Positions 1-8,119 of a stretch of 40,665 nucleotides of DNA are shown one piece after another. The DNA is from a virus: positions 1-40,665 of IMG/VR virus record IMGVR_UViG_3300020000_000034. One strand, given 5' to 3'. The position numbers and the translations under genes are program-made. The notes beneath the pieces were generated by a model. It did no database searches and was not told the DNA's origin. It saw only the letters and a list, made by a program, of their open reading frames with translations. Each line of letters opens with the position of its first letter. The first letter of the stretch is position 1.

Positions 1-1404
1 GACACCGGTTCCCAAGGCGTTCAGGGCGTGCAGGGCAATCCCGGGCCCTCGGGCCCCACGGGTGCGACGGGTGCCACCGGGGCTCCCGGCGCTACCGGCC
101 CCGTCGGCCCCGAGGGGCAGGTTGAGGTCTACGAGCAGCCGAACGACCCCGGCAGCGTCGAGATCGGCGCGCTGTGGGTGGACACCGACGAGCTTGCGCC
201 ATCGGTCGGCAGTGGCGGCGCTACCGAAGTTTTCGAATACGCCAATCTCGCGTCGTTCCCGGCGACGGGCGTGGTTGCCTCGATCTACGTCGCGAAAGAC
301 ACCAACAAGATGTACCGCTGGGATGCGGAGACGCCACCTGCCAATACCGCGCTGCCCGGCATTTCCGGCACGGTGCAGGTTGGTTCGACACTGACCGCCA
401 GCAGCGGGACGTGGAGCGGATCGCCGTCCTACACCTATCAGTGGAAGCGCGGCGGCACCGTCATCAGCGGCGCTACGGCAGGTACATATCTGCTGGTGAC
501 TGCCGATCTTTCCGCGATGATTACCGTCACAGTCACCGCCACCAATGGCGCGGGCAGTGCCAGCGCCACATCAACGGCGGTGGGACCGATTGCCGGTGCC
601 CCGGCCTATCAGGGGCCGGGCGACATTCTGCCGGGAGCCATTTGTTTCTACGGTTTGCGTGCCTACAGCGCCGCGCAGATGACCGGAACGACCAAGGCGA
701 TGAAGATTTGCGACAACAGCTTCAACTTCGCGACAGACATCTTTATTCTTCCAAGCGGACTGCTGGATTACGCCGCGCTGAATGCGTGGATCGCGGCGCA
801 CGGCACCGCAGTCGTACAGCTCTGGTATGATCAGCTGGCGACAGGCAGCGACATGACGTATGGCGTTAATGGTCAGTTGCCTCGCATTATTATCAGTCCG
901 ACAGGACTGACTGCTGGACGCGCGGCGCTTGTCTTTGACGGGTCACTCCCGACGAGACCACAGATAGCCCTCCCTGCTTTTGCGCAGCCATTTACCGCGT
1001 CTGTTGTCTCTCGCCAGACAGCGCAAACAGCCGGTGGTGTACCGAACGGAATATTCTGCGGCACTTCGCTCATTCCGCGTTTTGGCTACACCGGCAATAC
1101 GGCCACGTTCTATCTGCATGCGGGCGGCGGTACGTTGCAATTTGGCACCGCCAATATGAACACATGGTACGCCACGCAATGCGTCTACAATGGTGCTTCC
1201 AGCCACATCAACATTGCATCTGTCGCGTCGCCCAGTGGCGCGGACACACCTAACCAGAATGTCGGCAGCGGTGATTTTGGAGGCCAGCTTTTCTTTGGCC
1301 TGAGTGCCGTCCCCGAGCCGTTTACCGGATGGATTACTGAACTTTGTATTTGGCCGGGGGCCATAACGGCAGCTATAGGCGCGAACCAGATTGCGAGCCT
1401 GTGA
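1..1404 (+). CDS. Tail fibre/spike, C-terminal part (collagen-like, Ig-like, AbfB/lectin-like); 5' end outside window
   Basis: The frame is open from base 1, so this is the 3' part of a gene whose start is probably at 40494 across a circular join; the GTG at 28 lies inside the Gly-X-Y repeat and is not a likely start. Order: about 40 residues of Gly-X-Y repeat, a short linker, an Ig-like beta domain (about 355-600, with the WSGSPSYTYQW-type core), then a C-terminal domain (about 630-1400). The latter has the FYGLRAYSAA, LWYDQ, PRI and ALVFDG signatures typical of the AbfB-catalytic/concanavalin-like fold seen in phage spikes. Role inferred: receptor or polysaccharide binding at the tail tip. 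Whether it cleaves sugar cannot be told. Confidence 0.75.
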   Translation, partial: DTGSQGVQGVQGNPGPSGPTGATGATGAPGATGPVGPEGQVEVYEQPNDPGSVEIGALWVDTDELAPSVGSGGATEVFEYANLASFPATGVVASIYVAKDTNKMYRWDAETPPANTALPGISGTVQVGSTLTASSGTWSGSPSYTYQWKRGGTVISGATAGTYLLVTADLSAMITVTVTATNGAGSASATSTAVGPIAGAPAYQGPGDILPGAICFYGLRAYSAAQMTGTTKAMKICDNSFNFATDIFILPSGLLDYAALNAWIAAHGTAVVQLWYDQLATGSDMTYGVNGQLPRIIISPTGLTAGRAALVFDGSLPTRPQIALPAFAQPFTASVVSRQTAQTAGGVPNGIFCGTSLIPRFGYTGNTATFYLHAGGGTLQFGTANMNTWYATQCVYNGASSHINIASVASPSGADTPNQNVGSGDFGGQLFFGLSAVPEPFTGWITELCIWPGAITAAIGANQIASL

Positions 1405-1419
1405 TGGGAGCGATGTGAA

Positions 1420-1827
1420 ATGGCATATGTCGAATTATCCCCCAGTGCAGCGGGCGGCAGTGGCGGAGGCGGCATCAGCCAAGCCGATGCCGACGTCCGC
1501 TACGTCAATACGACCGGCGACGAGATGACGGGTAACCTGTCGGTATCGTCGGGCGACTATGGCGGCGTGTTCTGGAAAAATATCGCGGGCTACACCCGGT
1601 TCATGCGGACGAACCCCGGAGCAACTCCAAGCCTTTCGCTGATCAATGCGGCCGCGACCGTAGCGACACACATTTTCGGCGACGATGGCACGTTCACCAT
1701 CTCGGGTGCCTTGCGTATGGCTCCCCGCGCCACTCCCGTAGATCCAATCGATGGCGAGATGTGGATGACGGAGGCTGGCCTGTTTATTCGCATCAACGGC
1801 GTCACGAAACAGGTGGCATTGACATGA
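1420..1827 (+). CDS. Small tail-fibre protein with MTGxL repeat motif
   Basis: 135 residues. A glycine-rich N-terminus is followed by [19 protein letters not shown], the short 'YxNxxGDxMTGxL' repeat found in many phage tail fibres, then a beta-rich region. The C-terminal [19 protein letters not shown] resembles tail-fibre tip segments. The ATG at 1420 is preceded by GGGAG at 1406-1410, a good ribosome-binding site. Its stop overlaps the next start (ATGA at 1824-1827), so it is translationally coupled to the large fibre gene. It is probably an additional fibre subunit or connector; the exact position in the fibre is not visible. Confidence 0.6.
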   Translation: MAYVELSPSAAGGSGGGGISQADADVRYVNTTGDEMTGNLSVSSGDYGGVFWKNIAGYTRFMRTNPGATPSLSLINAAATVATHIFGDDGTFTISGALRMAPRATPVDPIDGEMWMTEAGLFIRINGVTKQVALT

Positions 1828-3725
1828 ACTACGCCGTTCGCGTTCGCACCTCCGAAGGCTGGCAGGACCTCGCTCTCGCCGGGCCGCCGGGCCCGACAGG
1901 TCCTGCCGGGCCGACAGGGTCAACCGGGGTGCAGGGGCCGGTGGGTCCGGCCGGGCCGCAGGGGTCGGCTGGCACCGGCATCAACCTCAAAGGTCAGGTG
2001 CCAAACGTCGGCTCGCTGCCGCCGACAGGCAACGTCGAGGGTGACGCCTACGTCGTCACCGCGACTGGTGATCTCTGGGTATGGGATGCCGATACCTCGG
2101 CGTGGATCAACGCCGGTCCCATCCAAGGGCCGCCGGGACCCACGGGAGCCACGGGCGCGCAAGGCCCGAAGGGCGACACGGGCGCAACGGGCCCTGCCGG
2201 TGCCACGGGCGCAACCGGTGCTCAAGGCCCGAAAGGCGACCCCGGTGTGCAGGGTCTCCAAGGCACGCCCGGCGCAACGGGTGCAACGGGTGCAACCGGC
2301 GCGCAAGGCGATCCCGGCTTGCCGGGCCCTCAAGGCGTCAAGGGCGATACGGGTGCGGCGGGTACGCCCGGCGCGACGGGGGCGACCGGCGCGCAGGGGC
2401 CGCAGGGCTTGCAGGGCGTCAAGGGCGATACCGGCGCAACCGGCTCGCAGGGGCCGCAGGGCATTCAGGGCGTGCAGGGCGTCAAGGGCGATCCACAAGT
2501 GCCCAGCGATGCCGCGCCGCTGATGGATGGCACCGCCGCGCCGGGAACGGCGCTACTCTACGCACGCGGCGACCACCGCCACCCCAGCGACACCTCGCGG
2601 GTGGCGAAGGCTGGCGACACCATGACCGGGACGCTGACCGCGCCCGGCATCATCTCGACCGGCAATTTCATAAGCTCAGTGACCGCGACACCGACCACCG
2701 GCAGTTACTACTTCGGCAATACCGGCACCAAGTACCTGTCTTTTGACGGCACCAACTTTCAGTTTGGCGGAGGTGCGCTCTACGCTCCCGGCATCATCTC
2801 GACCGCCAATTTCGTCAGCACAGTGACTGGGGCACCGACTACCGGCAGCTACTACTTCGGTAACACCGGCACCAAGTACTTGACTTATAACGGTACCAAC
2901 TTCCAGTTCTCCGGAGGTGCCGTGATCATGACGGGCGGTGCCTCCATCACCGTGCCTGCGGGGGTCACACCGCTCGCTGTGACCGGATCGTATGGCAGTC
3001 TCATCATCGATAACAACGGCACCGGCAACAACTACATCGACGCCGCCACCGCGACGAACTTCCGCACCTTTGCAGGAGTGGCACACGCCACTATCGCTGC
3101 CGACGGCATCAAGCAGTGGATGGGCGGCAGCACCACCGACGGCGTCTACCGCTTCGGCAGCGCGGGCAGCAATTACCTCTCCTACGAGGTCGGCAAGTTC
3201 AATTTCCTCGGCGGTTTTGTTAGTGTTCCCGGCCTGAACGTCGGCATCAGCGGCCTCGATCCATACAACGCTGCTGCTCACATCACCTTCGCTGGTGGTG
3301 CTATTCAGTACGGCATGGGCTTCAGGCCCGCTGCGGATACCACCACCGCGATAGCGTTCGTAAACACGTCCAACGGCTCCGTGGGCCAGATTACCCAGTC
3401 CCCGACCGCCGTGACCTACGCCACCGCCTCCAGCGCCGAACTGAAGGAAGACCTGCGCAGCTTCGACGCGGGCAACATCATCGAACAGACCAACGTCTAC
3501 GATTTCGCGTGGCGGTCCACCAAGGAACGCTCCTATGGCGTGATCGCGCAGCAGGCCGTCGAGGTCTACCCGGCAGCCATCGTCCATAACGAAGAGAGCG
3601 AGGCCGGGCCCGAGTTCTGGGGCGTGGACTACTCGAAGTATGTGCCGGTGATCCTGCAGGAGCTTAAAGCCCTCAGGGCCCGGGTCCGTGAACTGGAAGG
3701 CTACTTCGAGGTGGAGCCAAAATGA
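1824..3725 (+). CDS. Collagen-like tail fibre with C-terminal S74 intramolecular chaperone
   Basis: 633 residues from ATG 1824, which overlaps the previous stop as ATGA. The upstream in-frame ATG at 1761 would overlap the preceding gene by 67 bases and is less likely. Order: short N-terminal anchor, Gly-X-Y repeats interrupted once by a globular segment (about 1980-2120), an MTGTL fibre motif, two tandem 48-residue copies (2643-2930), beta-rich shaft, and a C-terminal Peptidase_S74 domain. The latter carries [25 protein letters not shown] and a terminal helix; the Ser and the Lys five residues later fit the S74 catalytic pair. In this family the chaperone trimerises the fibre and then cuts itself off. 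Host-receptor binding is inferred. Confidence 0.85.
   Translation: MNYAVRVRTSEGWQDLALAGPPGPTGPAGPTGSTGVQGPVGPAGPQGSAGTGINLKGQVPNVGSLPPTGNVEGDAYVVTATGDLWVWDADTSAWINAGPIQGPPGPTGATGAQGPKGDTGATGPAGATGATGAQGPKGDPGVQGLQGTPGATGATGATGAQGDPGLPGPQGVKGDTGAAGTPGATGATGAQGPQGLQGVKGDTGATGSQGPQGIQGVQGVKGDPQVPSDAAPLMDGTAAPGTALLYARGDHRHPSDTSRVAKAGDTMTGTLTAPGIISTGNFISSVTATPTTGSYYFGNTGTKYLSFDGTNFQFGGGALYAPGIISTANFVSTVTGAPTTGSYYFGNTGTKYLTYNGTNFQFSGGAVIMTGGASITVPAGVTPLAVTGSYGSLIIDNNGTGNNYIDAATATNFRTFAGVAHATIAADGIKQWMGGSTTDGVYRFGSAGSNYLSYEVGKFNFLGGFVSVPGLNVGISGLDPYNAAAHITFAGGAIQYGMGFRPAADTTTAIAFVNTSNGSVGQITQSPTAVTYATASSAELKEDLRSFDAGNIIEQTNVYDFAWRSTKERSYGVIAQQAVEVYPAAIVHNEESEAGPEFWGVDYSKYVPVILQELKALRARVRELEGYFEVEPK
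2643..2930 (+). repeat. Tandem 144-bp (48-residue) duplication in fibre gene
   Basis: Two consecutive, diverged copies start at 2643 and 2787, each encoding PGIIST.NF followed by [15 protein letters not shown] and an FQF-GG ending. The period is 144 bases, exactly 48 codons, so the frame is preserved. This is a shaft-lengthening duplication of the kind common in trimeric tail fibres. Confidence 0.85.
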
Positions 3726-3979
3726 CCCAGCTTGGCGACCGCTTCTTTCGCAGGGCCCGGCAACGTCCGGTGCTGACGATTGCAGTGATCGCCGTCATGA
3801 TCATCATCGTGGTGTTTCTGAGCGGCTGCGCCCAGCAACGGCTGGGGCTCGAACTCTACGACCCCGACGTTTACCGCCGCGCCGAAGTGGACGCGATCAA
3901 CGCCGAGATGCAATGCAAGCAGACCGCCCGCAACAGCCTCGATATGGCGCGCTGCACCGGCAACCGAAGAGGGCCCTAG
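3722..3979 (+). CDS. Small lipoprotein, possible spanin-like component
   Basis: 85 residues; ATG 3722 overlaps the stop of the S74 fibre gene (ATGA). A basic N-terminus (RFFRRARQR) leads into a strongly hydrophobic stretch ending in a lipobox LSGC, with Cys36 the expected lipidation site. The remaining 50 residues are polar and contain two more Cys. Small lipoproteins at the end of a late operon are often outer-membrane spanins that finish Gram-negative lysis, but no partner with a long periplasmic coiled coil is visible nearby. An unrelated envelope lipoprotein is therefore equally possible. Confidence 0.5.
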   Translation: MTQLGDRFFRRARQRPVLTIAVIAVMIIIVVFLSGCAQQRLGLELYDPDVYRRAEVDAINAEMQCKQTARNSLDMARCTGNRRGP

Positions 3980-3981
3980 CC

Positions 3982-5661
3982 ATGTCTGACCTATTCACGA
4001 ACGCCGGTACCCAGAATTTTCTGAACAATCAGAACAACCAGATGGCGCAGTGGAACCAGCAATCGAACGACGCCCTGAACGGCGGGCTGTTTGCGTACAA
4101 CCATAATACGCCATACGGCCCCGGCGGATTTGGGACGCCGTACTACCAGAACCTGACCAACTCACTGTCCCCTACGTTTGGCCCTGCCGCAGACCCCGGC
4201 ACCTACAGCCCCGGCAATCAACGCAACCTAAGCTCCTTCAGCGGCACGCCGTTGTCCCCCGGTGGCGGCGGCGGTGGCGGCGGCGCTTCGGTGTTCGACA
4301 CCGGGACCACGGCCTTTAACCCCTACGGCAACCTCAGTTTTGGCGCGGGGCAGCAAAACACGTTCGGCGGCGGTTTAAGCGCTGCCGTCCCCAACGTGTT
4401 CACCAGCGGGAGCGCGCCCTATAACGACTATGGCAATCCCGCGCTGGGAGCCGGGCCCCAGCAGAATACCTTCGGGCCCCCGCCGACGCCGGTCAGCGGG
4501 CCGTCCCAGAATATCTTCAACCCGTATGAGTATCTGTTCCAGAACCCCGATATCGCGCAACGAAACGAAAACCCGTGGGAGCACTGGAATACATACGGCA
4601 GGAACGAGGGCCGGGCCCTGACCTCGGACACGTTCGACGGGGCTGCGTATCTGAGGGCGAACCCCGACGTCGCGGGGCGCGGCGAGGACCCGTGGGAGCA
4701 GTACCTCAAATTCGGCATCAACGAGGGACGTACCGGCGGCTTCAAGGAGATGGATAATTATACGAAGCTGGCGAAAGCAGCGTACCTGCGGGATAACCCC
4801 GATATCGCGCAGCGAGGCGAAGACCCGTTCTGGCACTACAATACGTTCGGCAAGAACGAGGGCCGTGCCGCGCCGACGCCCGAGTTCGATTATTCAGGAT
4901 ATCTGGCGGCGAACCCCGACATCGCGGAACGCGGTGAAGACCCGTTCGAACAGTGGATGACCTACGGGGCCAACGAAGGCCGGGGCGGCTGGGACTTCGG
5001 AGGCCAGAAACGAAATCCGTTCCAGACCGGGACCGAAGGGTTTGATGATTTCGGCCTCGGTACCGGAGGCACAGGCAGCGGCAGCATGAGCCCCACCGGC
5101 AACTACGACCAATTCCAGTCCAGCGCCCGCGATCCCCTCACCAACCTCCTCGCGGGACAACGCCAAAGCTACGCAACTCTCGCCCGCAACGATCCGAACT
5201 TGATGTTCAAGTTGGTCGCGAAAGCGATGGAAGAAGATCAGAACAGTTCGGAAGGGCGCACGGCTGTCGTAGAGGCCATGCTGAACCGGCTGAACGCGAC
5301 CGGGCAGAACCCGCTGAACCCGAAATACTACCCGACGGATAAAGAAGCGTACAACGCCGAGATAGAGCAGCGACTGCGGAACAATCCCGCGCTGTATGCC
5401 CAAGTCCTCAAGGACGTGGAGCGGGCCTTCGGCGGCTCGAACTTGGCGAAATTCGGCACCAACTGGTCGAGCGGTAAGACTTGGGAGAGGGAACAGCCGC
5501 TCGTCAACCCAACGCTAGCTCTGGGAGCCAACAATTTCTATATCAAGAACCTCGGCACCCCCGCTGGAGTGGCGTTTGCGGGCCCCGGTATCACGGCGCA
5601 AAACAACAAGTGGTTTAACAATGTGAGCAGAGCCTCCCCGAATATCTTCCCAACGCCTTAA
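3982..5661 (+). CDS. Repeat-containing protein with possible C-terminal cell-wall hydrolase domain
   Basis: 559 residues from ATG 3982, just after the lipoprotein gene. The first 180 residues are Asn/Gly-rich low complexity. Four copies of a 39-45 residue repeat follow, beginning at residues 184, 223, 268 and 307. Each reads Y-L-x-x-N-P-D-[IV]-A, then P-[WF]-x-[QH], then G-x-N-E-G-R; this resembles repeats of secreted bacterial surface proteins, and I cannot name the family. The C-terminal 170 residues hold a segment (SSEGRTAVVEAMLNRL, later GANNFYI) that lines up loosely with SleB-type hydrolases (E-G-Q-x-A-V...L-N-R, G-A-x-x-F). A virion-associated or lysis muramidase is plausible but unproven. 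The stop overlaps the convergent neighbour. Confidence 0.5.
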   Translation: MSDLFTNAGTQNFLNNQNNQMAQWNQQSNDALNGGLFAYNHNTPYGPGGFGTPYYQNLTNSLSPTFGPAADPGTYSPGNQRNLSSFSGTPLSPGGGGGGGGASVFDTGTTAFNPYGNLSFGAGQQNTFGGGLSAAVPNVFTSGSAPYNDYGNPALGAGPQQNTFGPPPTPVSGPSQNIFNPYEYLFQNPDIAQRNENPWEHWNTYGRNEGRALTSDTFDGAAYLRANPDVAGRGEDPWEQYLKFGINEGRTGGFKEMDNYTKLAKAAYLRDNPDIAQRGEDPFWHYNTFGKNEGRAAPTPEFDYSGYLAANPDIAERGEDPFEQWMTYGANEGRGGWDFGGQKRNPFQTGTEGFDDFGLGTGGTGSGSMSPTGNYDQFQSSARDPLTNLLAGQRQSYATLARNDPNLMFKLVAKAMEEDQNSSEGRTAVVEAMLNRLNATGQNPLNPKYYPTDKEAYNAEIEQRLRNNPALYAQVLKDVERAFGGSNLAKFGTNWSSGKTWEREQPLVNPTLALGANNFYIKNLGTPAGVAFAGPGITAQNNKWFNNVSRASPNIFPTP

Positions 5662-6032
5662 AACCATCGGGGCGGATTACTCAGAGGCTCGCAACTCCGA
5701 TGGTTTTTCGGCACGGGGGTAGTGCCCTCGGTCGCCTGTTCCCATTGTTTCTGGGTCCACAGCTTGCCGGGCTTGCCAGCATCGATACGCCCGTAAAAAC
5801 AGAACCCTTGCGCGATCAACTTGTCTTGCAGCCTGCCGGAAAGGGCGCAGGCTTTCCTGATGTTCAAGTCTTTCTCCAGCATTTCGGGGTTAGTCCGACC
5901 GCCACACTGCCCGAATACTTGTTGGAGCTTGCGGATGTCTTTCCACTGCGCTGCCGTAGCGGTGTGCTTGGCTTCAGCGAAAGACGGCCCTGCTGAAACC
6001 AGCAGGGCCGCGACGATCACGAGGGCTTTCAT
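5658..6032 (-). CDS. Exported small Cys-containing protein, unknown function
   Basis: 124 residues. The ATG at 6032 is chosen because it begins a clear Sec signal peptide (MKALVIVAALL, then SFAEA as cleavage region) and overlaps the upstream stop as ATGA. The mature part has four Cys, enough for two disulfides, which suits a periplasmic location. It is the last gene of the leftward operon and overlaps the convergent neighbour's stop through a shared TTAA. I do not recognise a family. A role in the envelope, such as blocking superinfection, is only a guess. Confidence 0.7.
   Translation of the reverse strand: MKALVIVAALLVSAGPSFAEAKHTATAAQWKDIRKLQQVFGQCGGRTNPEMLEKDLNIRKACALSGRLQDKLIAQGFCFYGRIDAGKPGKLWTQKQWEQATEGTTPVPKNHRSCEPLSNPPRWF
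5660..5708. terminator. Bidirectional terminator at convergent gene junction
   Basis: AAAACCATCGG (5660-5670) pairs perfectly with CCGATGGTTTT (5697-5707), an 11-bp stem with a 26-base loop. The plus strand continues the T run to 5708, and the minus strand also ends in TTTT. It sits exactly where the rightward late operon and the leftward early operon meet, and lies inside the last codons of the leftward gene. Confidence 0.75.
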
Positions 6033-6391
6033 TCGGCGACTTCCTTGAGCGGGACCACCGTCTGCTTGACCGGGGCCCGGGCCCCGAGAGGCGGCATCGG
6101 CACGAGCCCTTGGAAACAAGCCGCGAACGCCAGATAGTTCATTCCGTCAACGTAGTTGTCGATCTTCTCCGGGCTGCTTTTGGACCGTATCAGTTTGACG
6201 ACGGCCAAGACCATCGCGACGTCGCGCGGGGTCAAGGGCTTTCCGATAACAACAGACGCCACGGCGGCAGCCTCCCTGAAGTTTTGCTCGATATCGCTGA
6301 CGTTGTCGTAGTCGCTTCCCCTCGCGTTGATAACCTCGAACGCGAGGGAGAGCAGTTCACCCGGGTGGGGCCTTTCGGGAATGTTCGACAT
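6029..6391 (-). CDS. DUF6378-like phage protein
   Basis: 120 residues, soluble and helical. The pattern (GELLSLAFEVINARGSDYDN, then I-G-K-P-L-T-P-R-D-V-A-M, K-L-I-R, and D-N-Y-V-D-G-M-N-Y-L) matches the DUF6378 family common in phage replication regions. That match is from memory of the family. The function of the family is not known. Start and stop both overlap neighbours as ATGA, showing tight coupling with the ssDNA-binding protein gene upstream. Confidence 0.65.
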   Translation of the reverse strand: MSNIPERPHPGELLSLAFEVINARGSDYDNVSDIEQNFREAAAVASVVIGKPLTPRDVAMVLAVVKLIRSKSSPEKIDNYVDGMNYLAFAACFQGLVPMPPLGARAPVKQTVVPLKEVAE

Positions 6392-6933
6392 CAGAAGGGC
6401 ATATCCTCTTTTTCCTCGACTGTGCCGTCATCGAAGGCGGACGAGGCTGCGGGGCGACCGTCGAGCCGCTGGCGGCCCTCGGACTGGATCACCTGAAGGT
6501 GGTTGAGGCCGAAGGAAACGCCCTTCCTGCCGGTGTGGGTCCACGCGAACGGGACCACGTTGGCGCGCACAAGCTGGCCCGACCAGACCTGTTCCGGCAA
6601 CAGGATGTCCTGCCGGTTGGTGTCAACAATGCCCGGCTTGTTCTTCGACCACGGCGAAATGTAGGTGTGACCGGCGTGGTAGCCGTCATAGGCCTTCTCA
6701 CCCGCGTCGCGGAACGGCATCTTGATGGTCTTGAGTTGGACGTTGTCGCCCCACTCCTTGCGGGCCGCCGCGATGCAGGCGTCCTGCATGGCCTTGTAGG
6801 CGGGGGACTTCTGCTGTGCCGGATCGAAGATCAGCGAGCAGGAGTAAACGGGATCGCCGCCTTCTGCGCGAGGTCTCGGGGTGAAGACGTTCGCGAACGA
6901 AAGCGTGGCGTAGGGGGTATTGATGGCAGTCAT
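6391..6933 (-). CDS. ssDNA-binding protein, DUF2815 family
   Basis: 180 residues. Features are the N-terminal TPYATLSFANVFTPRP and SLIFDP, a central DAGEKAYDGYHAGH, and an acidic tail ending EEKEDMPF, typical of phage DUF2815 proteins that act as single-strand binding proteins; the acidic tail usually recruits partners. Start 6933 is preferred over an in-frame TTG at 6999: it has a strong AAAGGAAC ribosome site, and a sigma70-like promoter lies just upstream of it. It follows the DUF2800 nuclease gene, a frequent pairing in phages, which suggests a recombination/replication role. Confidence 0.8.
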   Translation of the reverse strand: MTAINTPYATLSFANVFTPRPRAEGGDPVYSCSLIFDPAQQKSPAYKAMQDACIAAARKEWGDNVQLKTIKMPFRDAGEKAYDGYHAGHTYISPWSKNKPGIVDTNRQDILLPEQVWSGQLVRANVVPFAWTHTGRKGVSFGLNHLQVIQSEGRQRLDGRPAASSAFDDGTVEEKEDMPF

Positions 6934-6969
6934 GAGTTTGGTTCCTTTTTCAAATCTGGTAACAGGGAT

Positions 6970-6999
6970 ACAATACGTCTTTTCTAACTCCTCTGTCAA
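6970..6999 (-). promoter_or_regulatory. Internal leftward sigma70-like promoter for the ssDNA-binding protein
   Basis: On the minus strand, TTGACA (6999-6994, perfect -35) is followed after 18 bases by TATTGT (6975-6970). The start site would fall near 6963, about 30 bases ahead of the ATG at 6933. It lets the abundant ssDNA-binding protein be made independently of the operon promoter. The -35 also overlaps the stop codon of the nuclease gene. Confidence 0.6.
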
Positions 7000-7733
7000 G
7001 CGTCATCAAACACGGCGGCGGCATGTTTTTGATGCTTGCCGTTGAAGGCGTCGCACTCGGTCTTGCGGACGCACCAGCGGCAATGCGCGCCCGCGTTCTC
7101 GGTCGGGTCGCCGCCCTTGATCCGGGCCACGACGGGCCGCACCTCGGTGTCGCGCCACTTCCGCAGGGCTCCCAGCGTCGTGTCGTGCGAGCGCAGCGGC
7201 GGGCCCTCGATGCGGGGCTGGCAGATGGTCAGCGTGACCTTGGTGCCTGCTGTCGGGCCCTCGACGTGGTGCGCGAACGCCAGCGCATAGAATTTCAGTT
7301 GCGGGCCATCGGGACCCACCGTGACGCCCTTGCCAAACTTGAGGTCCACGACGTGGATCTCATCCGCCAGCCGGTCGTAGACGCCGCAGTCGAGCGTGCC
7401 CCAGACCATGCCGTCGGTCCTCGGCACGACGAGGCGCTTCTCAAGAACGACCTCGACGCCCCACCGGGCCCTGAGGCTCTGGACGTGGGTGACGTAGGGA
7501 TTGATGGCCCGGGCCATGCCGGGCGACACGATGAACTCGTCGCCCTCGACGGTGATCTTGTCGGGCAGGAAGATATCGCCGTTGAGCGTAAGCTCTGCGA
7601 CGGTGTGCGCGGCGGTACCTTCTTTCGCGAACTTCGACGAAGGGCGCGTCATGCCCTTCGTCTTGGTGACGCTGGCGGGGCACGCCATCCACATCGCGGC
7701 CGAAGAAGGCGAGCAGGCGGCGTGCGCGCTCAT
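6996..7733 (-). CDS. PD-(D/E)XK nuclease, DUF2800 (Cas4/RecB-like)
   Basis: 245 residues. The N-terminal SAHAACSPSSAAMWMACPAS and FAKEGTAAH are signatures of DUF2800. The nuclease core follows: WGTLDCGVYD, VVDLKFGKGV (the D-x-K of PD-(D/E)XK) and QLKFYALA. The C-terminal CRWCVRKTEC supplies Cys residues which, with an upstream Cys, resemble the Fe-S cluster of Cas4/AddB-like nucleases. Likely role: exonuclease for recombination or end processing. Start 7733 gives ATGA overlap with the upstream stop as elsewhere in this operon; an ATG at 7748 is the alternative. Confidence 0.85.
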   Translation of the reverse strand: MSAHAACSPSSAAMWMACPASVTKTKGMTRPSSKFAKEGTAAHTVAELTLNGDIFLPDKITVEGDEFIVSPGMARAINPYVTHVQSLRARWGVEVVLEKRLVVPRTDGMVWGTLDCGVYDRLADEIHVVDLKFGKGVTVGPDGPQLKFYALAFAHHVEGPTAGTKVTLTICQPRIEGPPLRSHDTTLGALRKWRDTEVRPVVARIKGGDPTENAGAHCRWCVRKTECDAFNGKHQKHAAAVFDDA

Positions 7734-8119
7734 CGGCTGCACCGCCATGACGAGCCCCGGACAATGCGCCGCTTGCCATGACGGGCGCAGATGTCGGCGA
7801 CCGGCGTCGCCGACGCCGACTGAACTTTCTTCTCGGGCTTCGCCTCGGCCGCTTCCGGCATCGTCACCGGCTTTTCGGTCTTGCCGGGCGTGATCGGAAT
7901 GGTTCTGATCACGCCGGGCGGCGGCGGGGTCAGGTTGCGGCTGGATACGCCGGATACGTCGATAGAGCCAAGACTGATGTCCCGCGCCATCGAGTTGTCG
8001 TTCAGCATGTAGCCGAGTTTCAGGGCCTCGACCTTAGCCTGTTCGGAGGGCTCCGGGGCAAGGTCCCCTGCCGCCGAAGCGGCAGGGATCAGTGCGAGCA
8101 GGAGGAAGAGACGCTTCAC
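7730..8119 (-). CDS. Small exported protein, unknown function
   Basis: 129 residues starting with a compact Sec signal peptide (MKRLFLLLALIPAASAAG). The mature chain is Pro/Glu/Lys-rich in the middle (PPPPGVIRTIPITPGKTEKP) and ends in a basic Cys-containing tail (DICARHGKRRIVRG). There are no recognisable domains. Both ends overlap neighbours as ATGA. An envelope protein in the middle of a DNA-metabolism operon is unexpected. Confidence 0.65.
   Translation of the reverse strand: MKRLFLLLALIPAASAAGDLAPEPSEQAKVEALKLGYMLNDNSMARDISLGSIDVSGVSSRNLTPPPPGVIRTIPITPGKTEKPVTMPEAAEAKPEKKVQSASATPVADICARHGKRRIVRGSSWRCSR

Noticed and set aside
2676-3587. Long minus-strand frame inside the S74 fibre gene
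   Set aside because: Opposes a clear S74 fibre; no domain or start signal.
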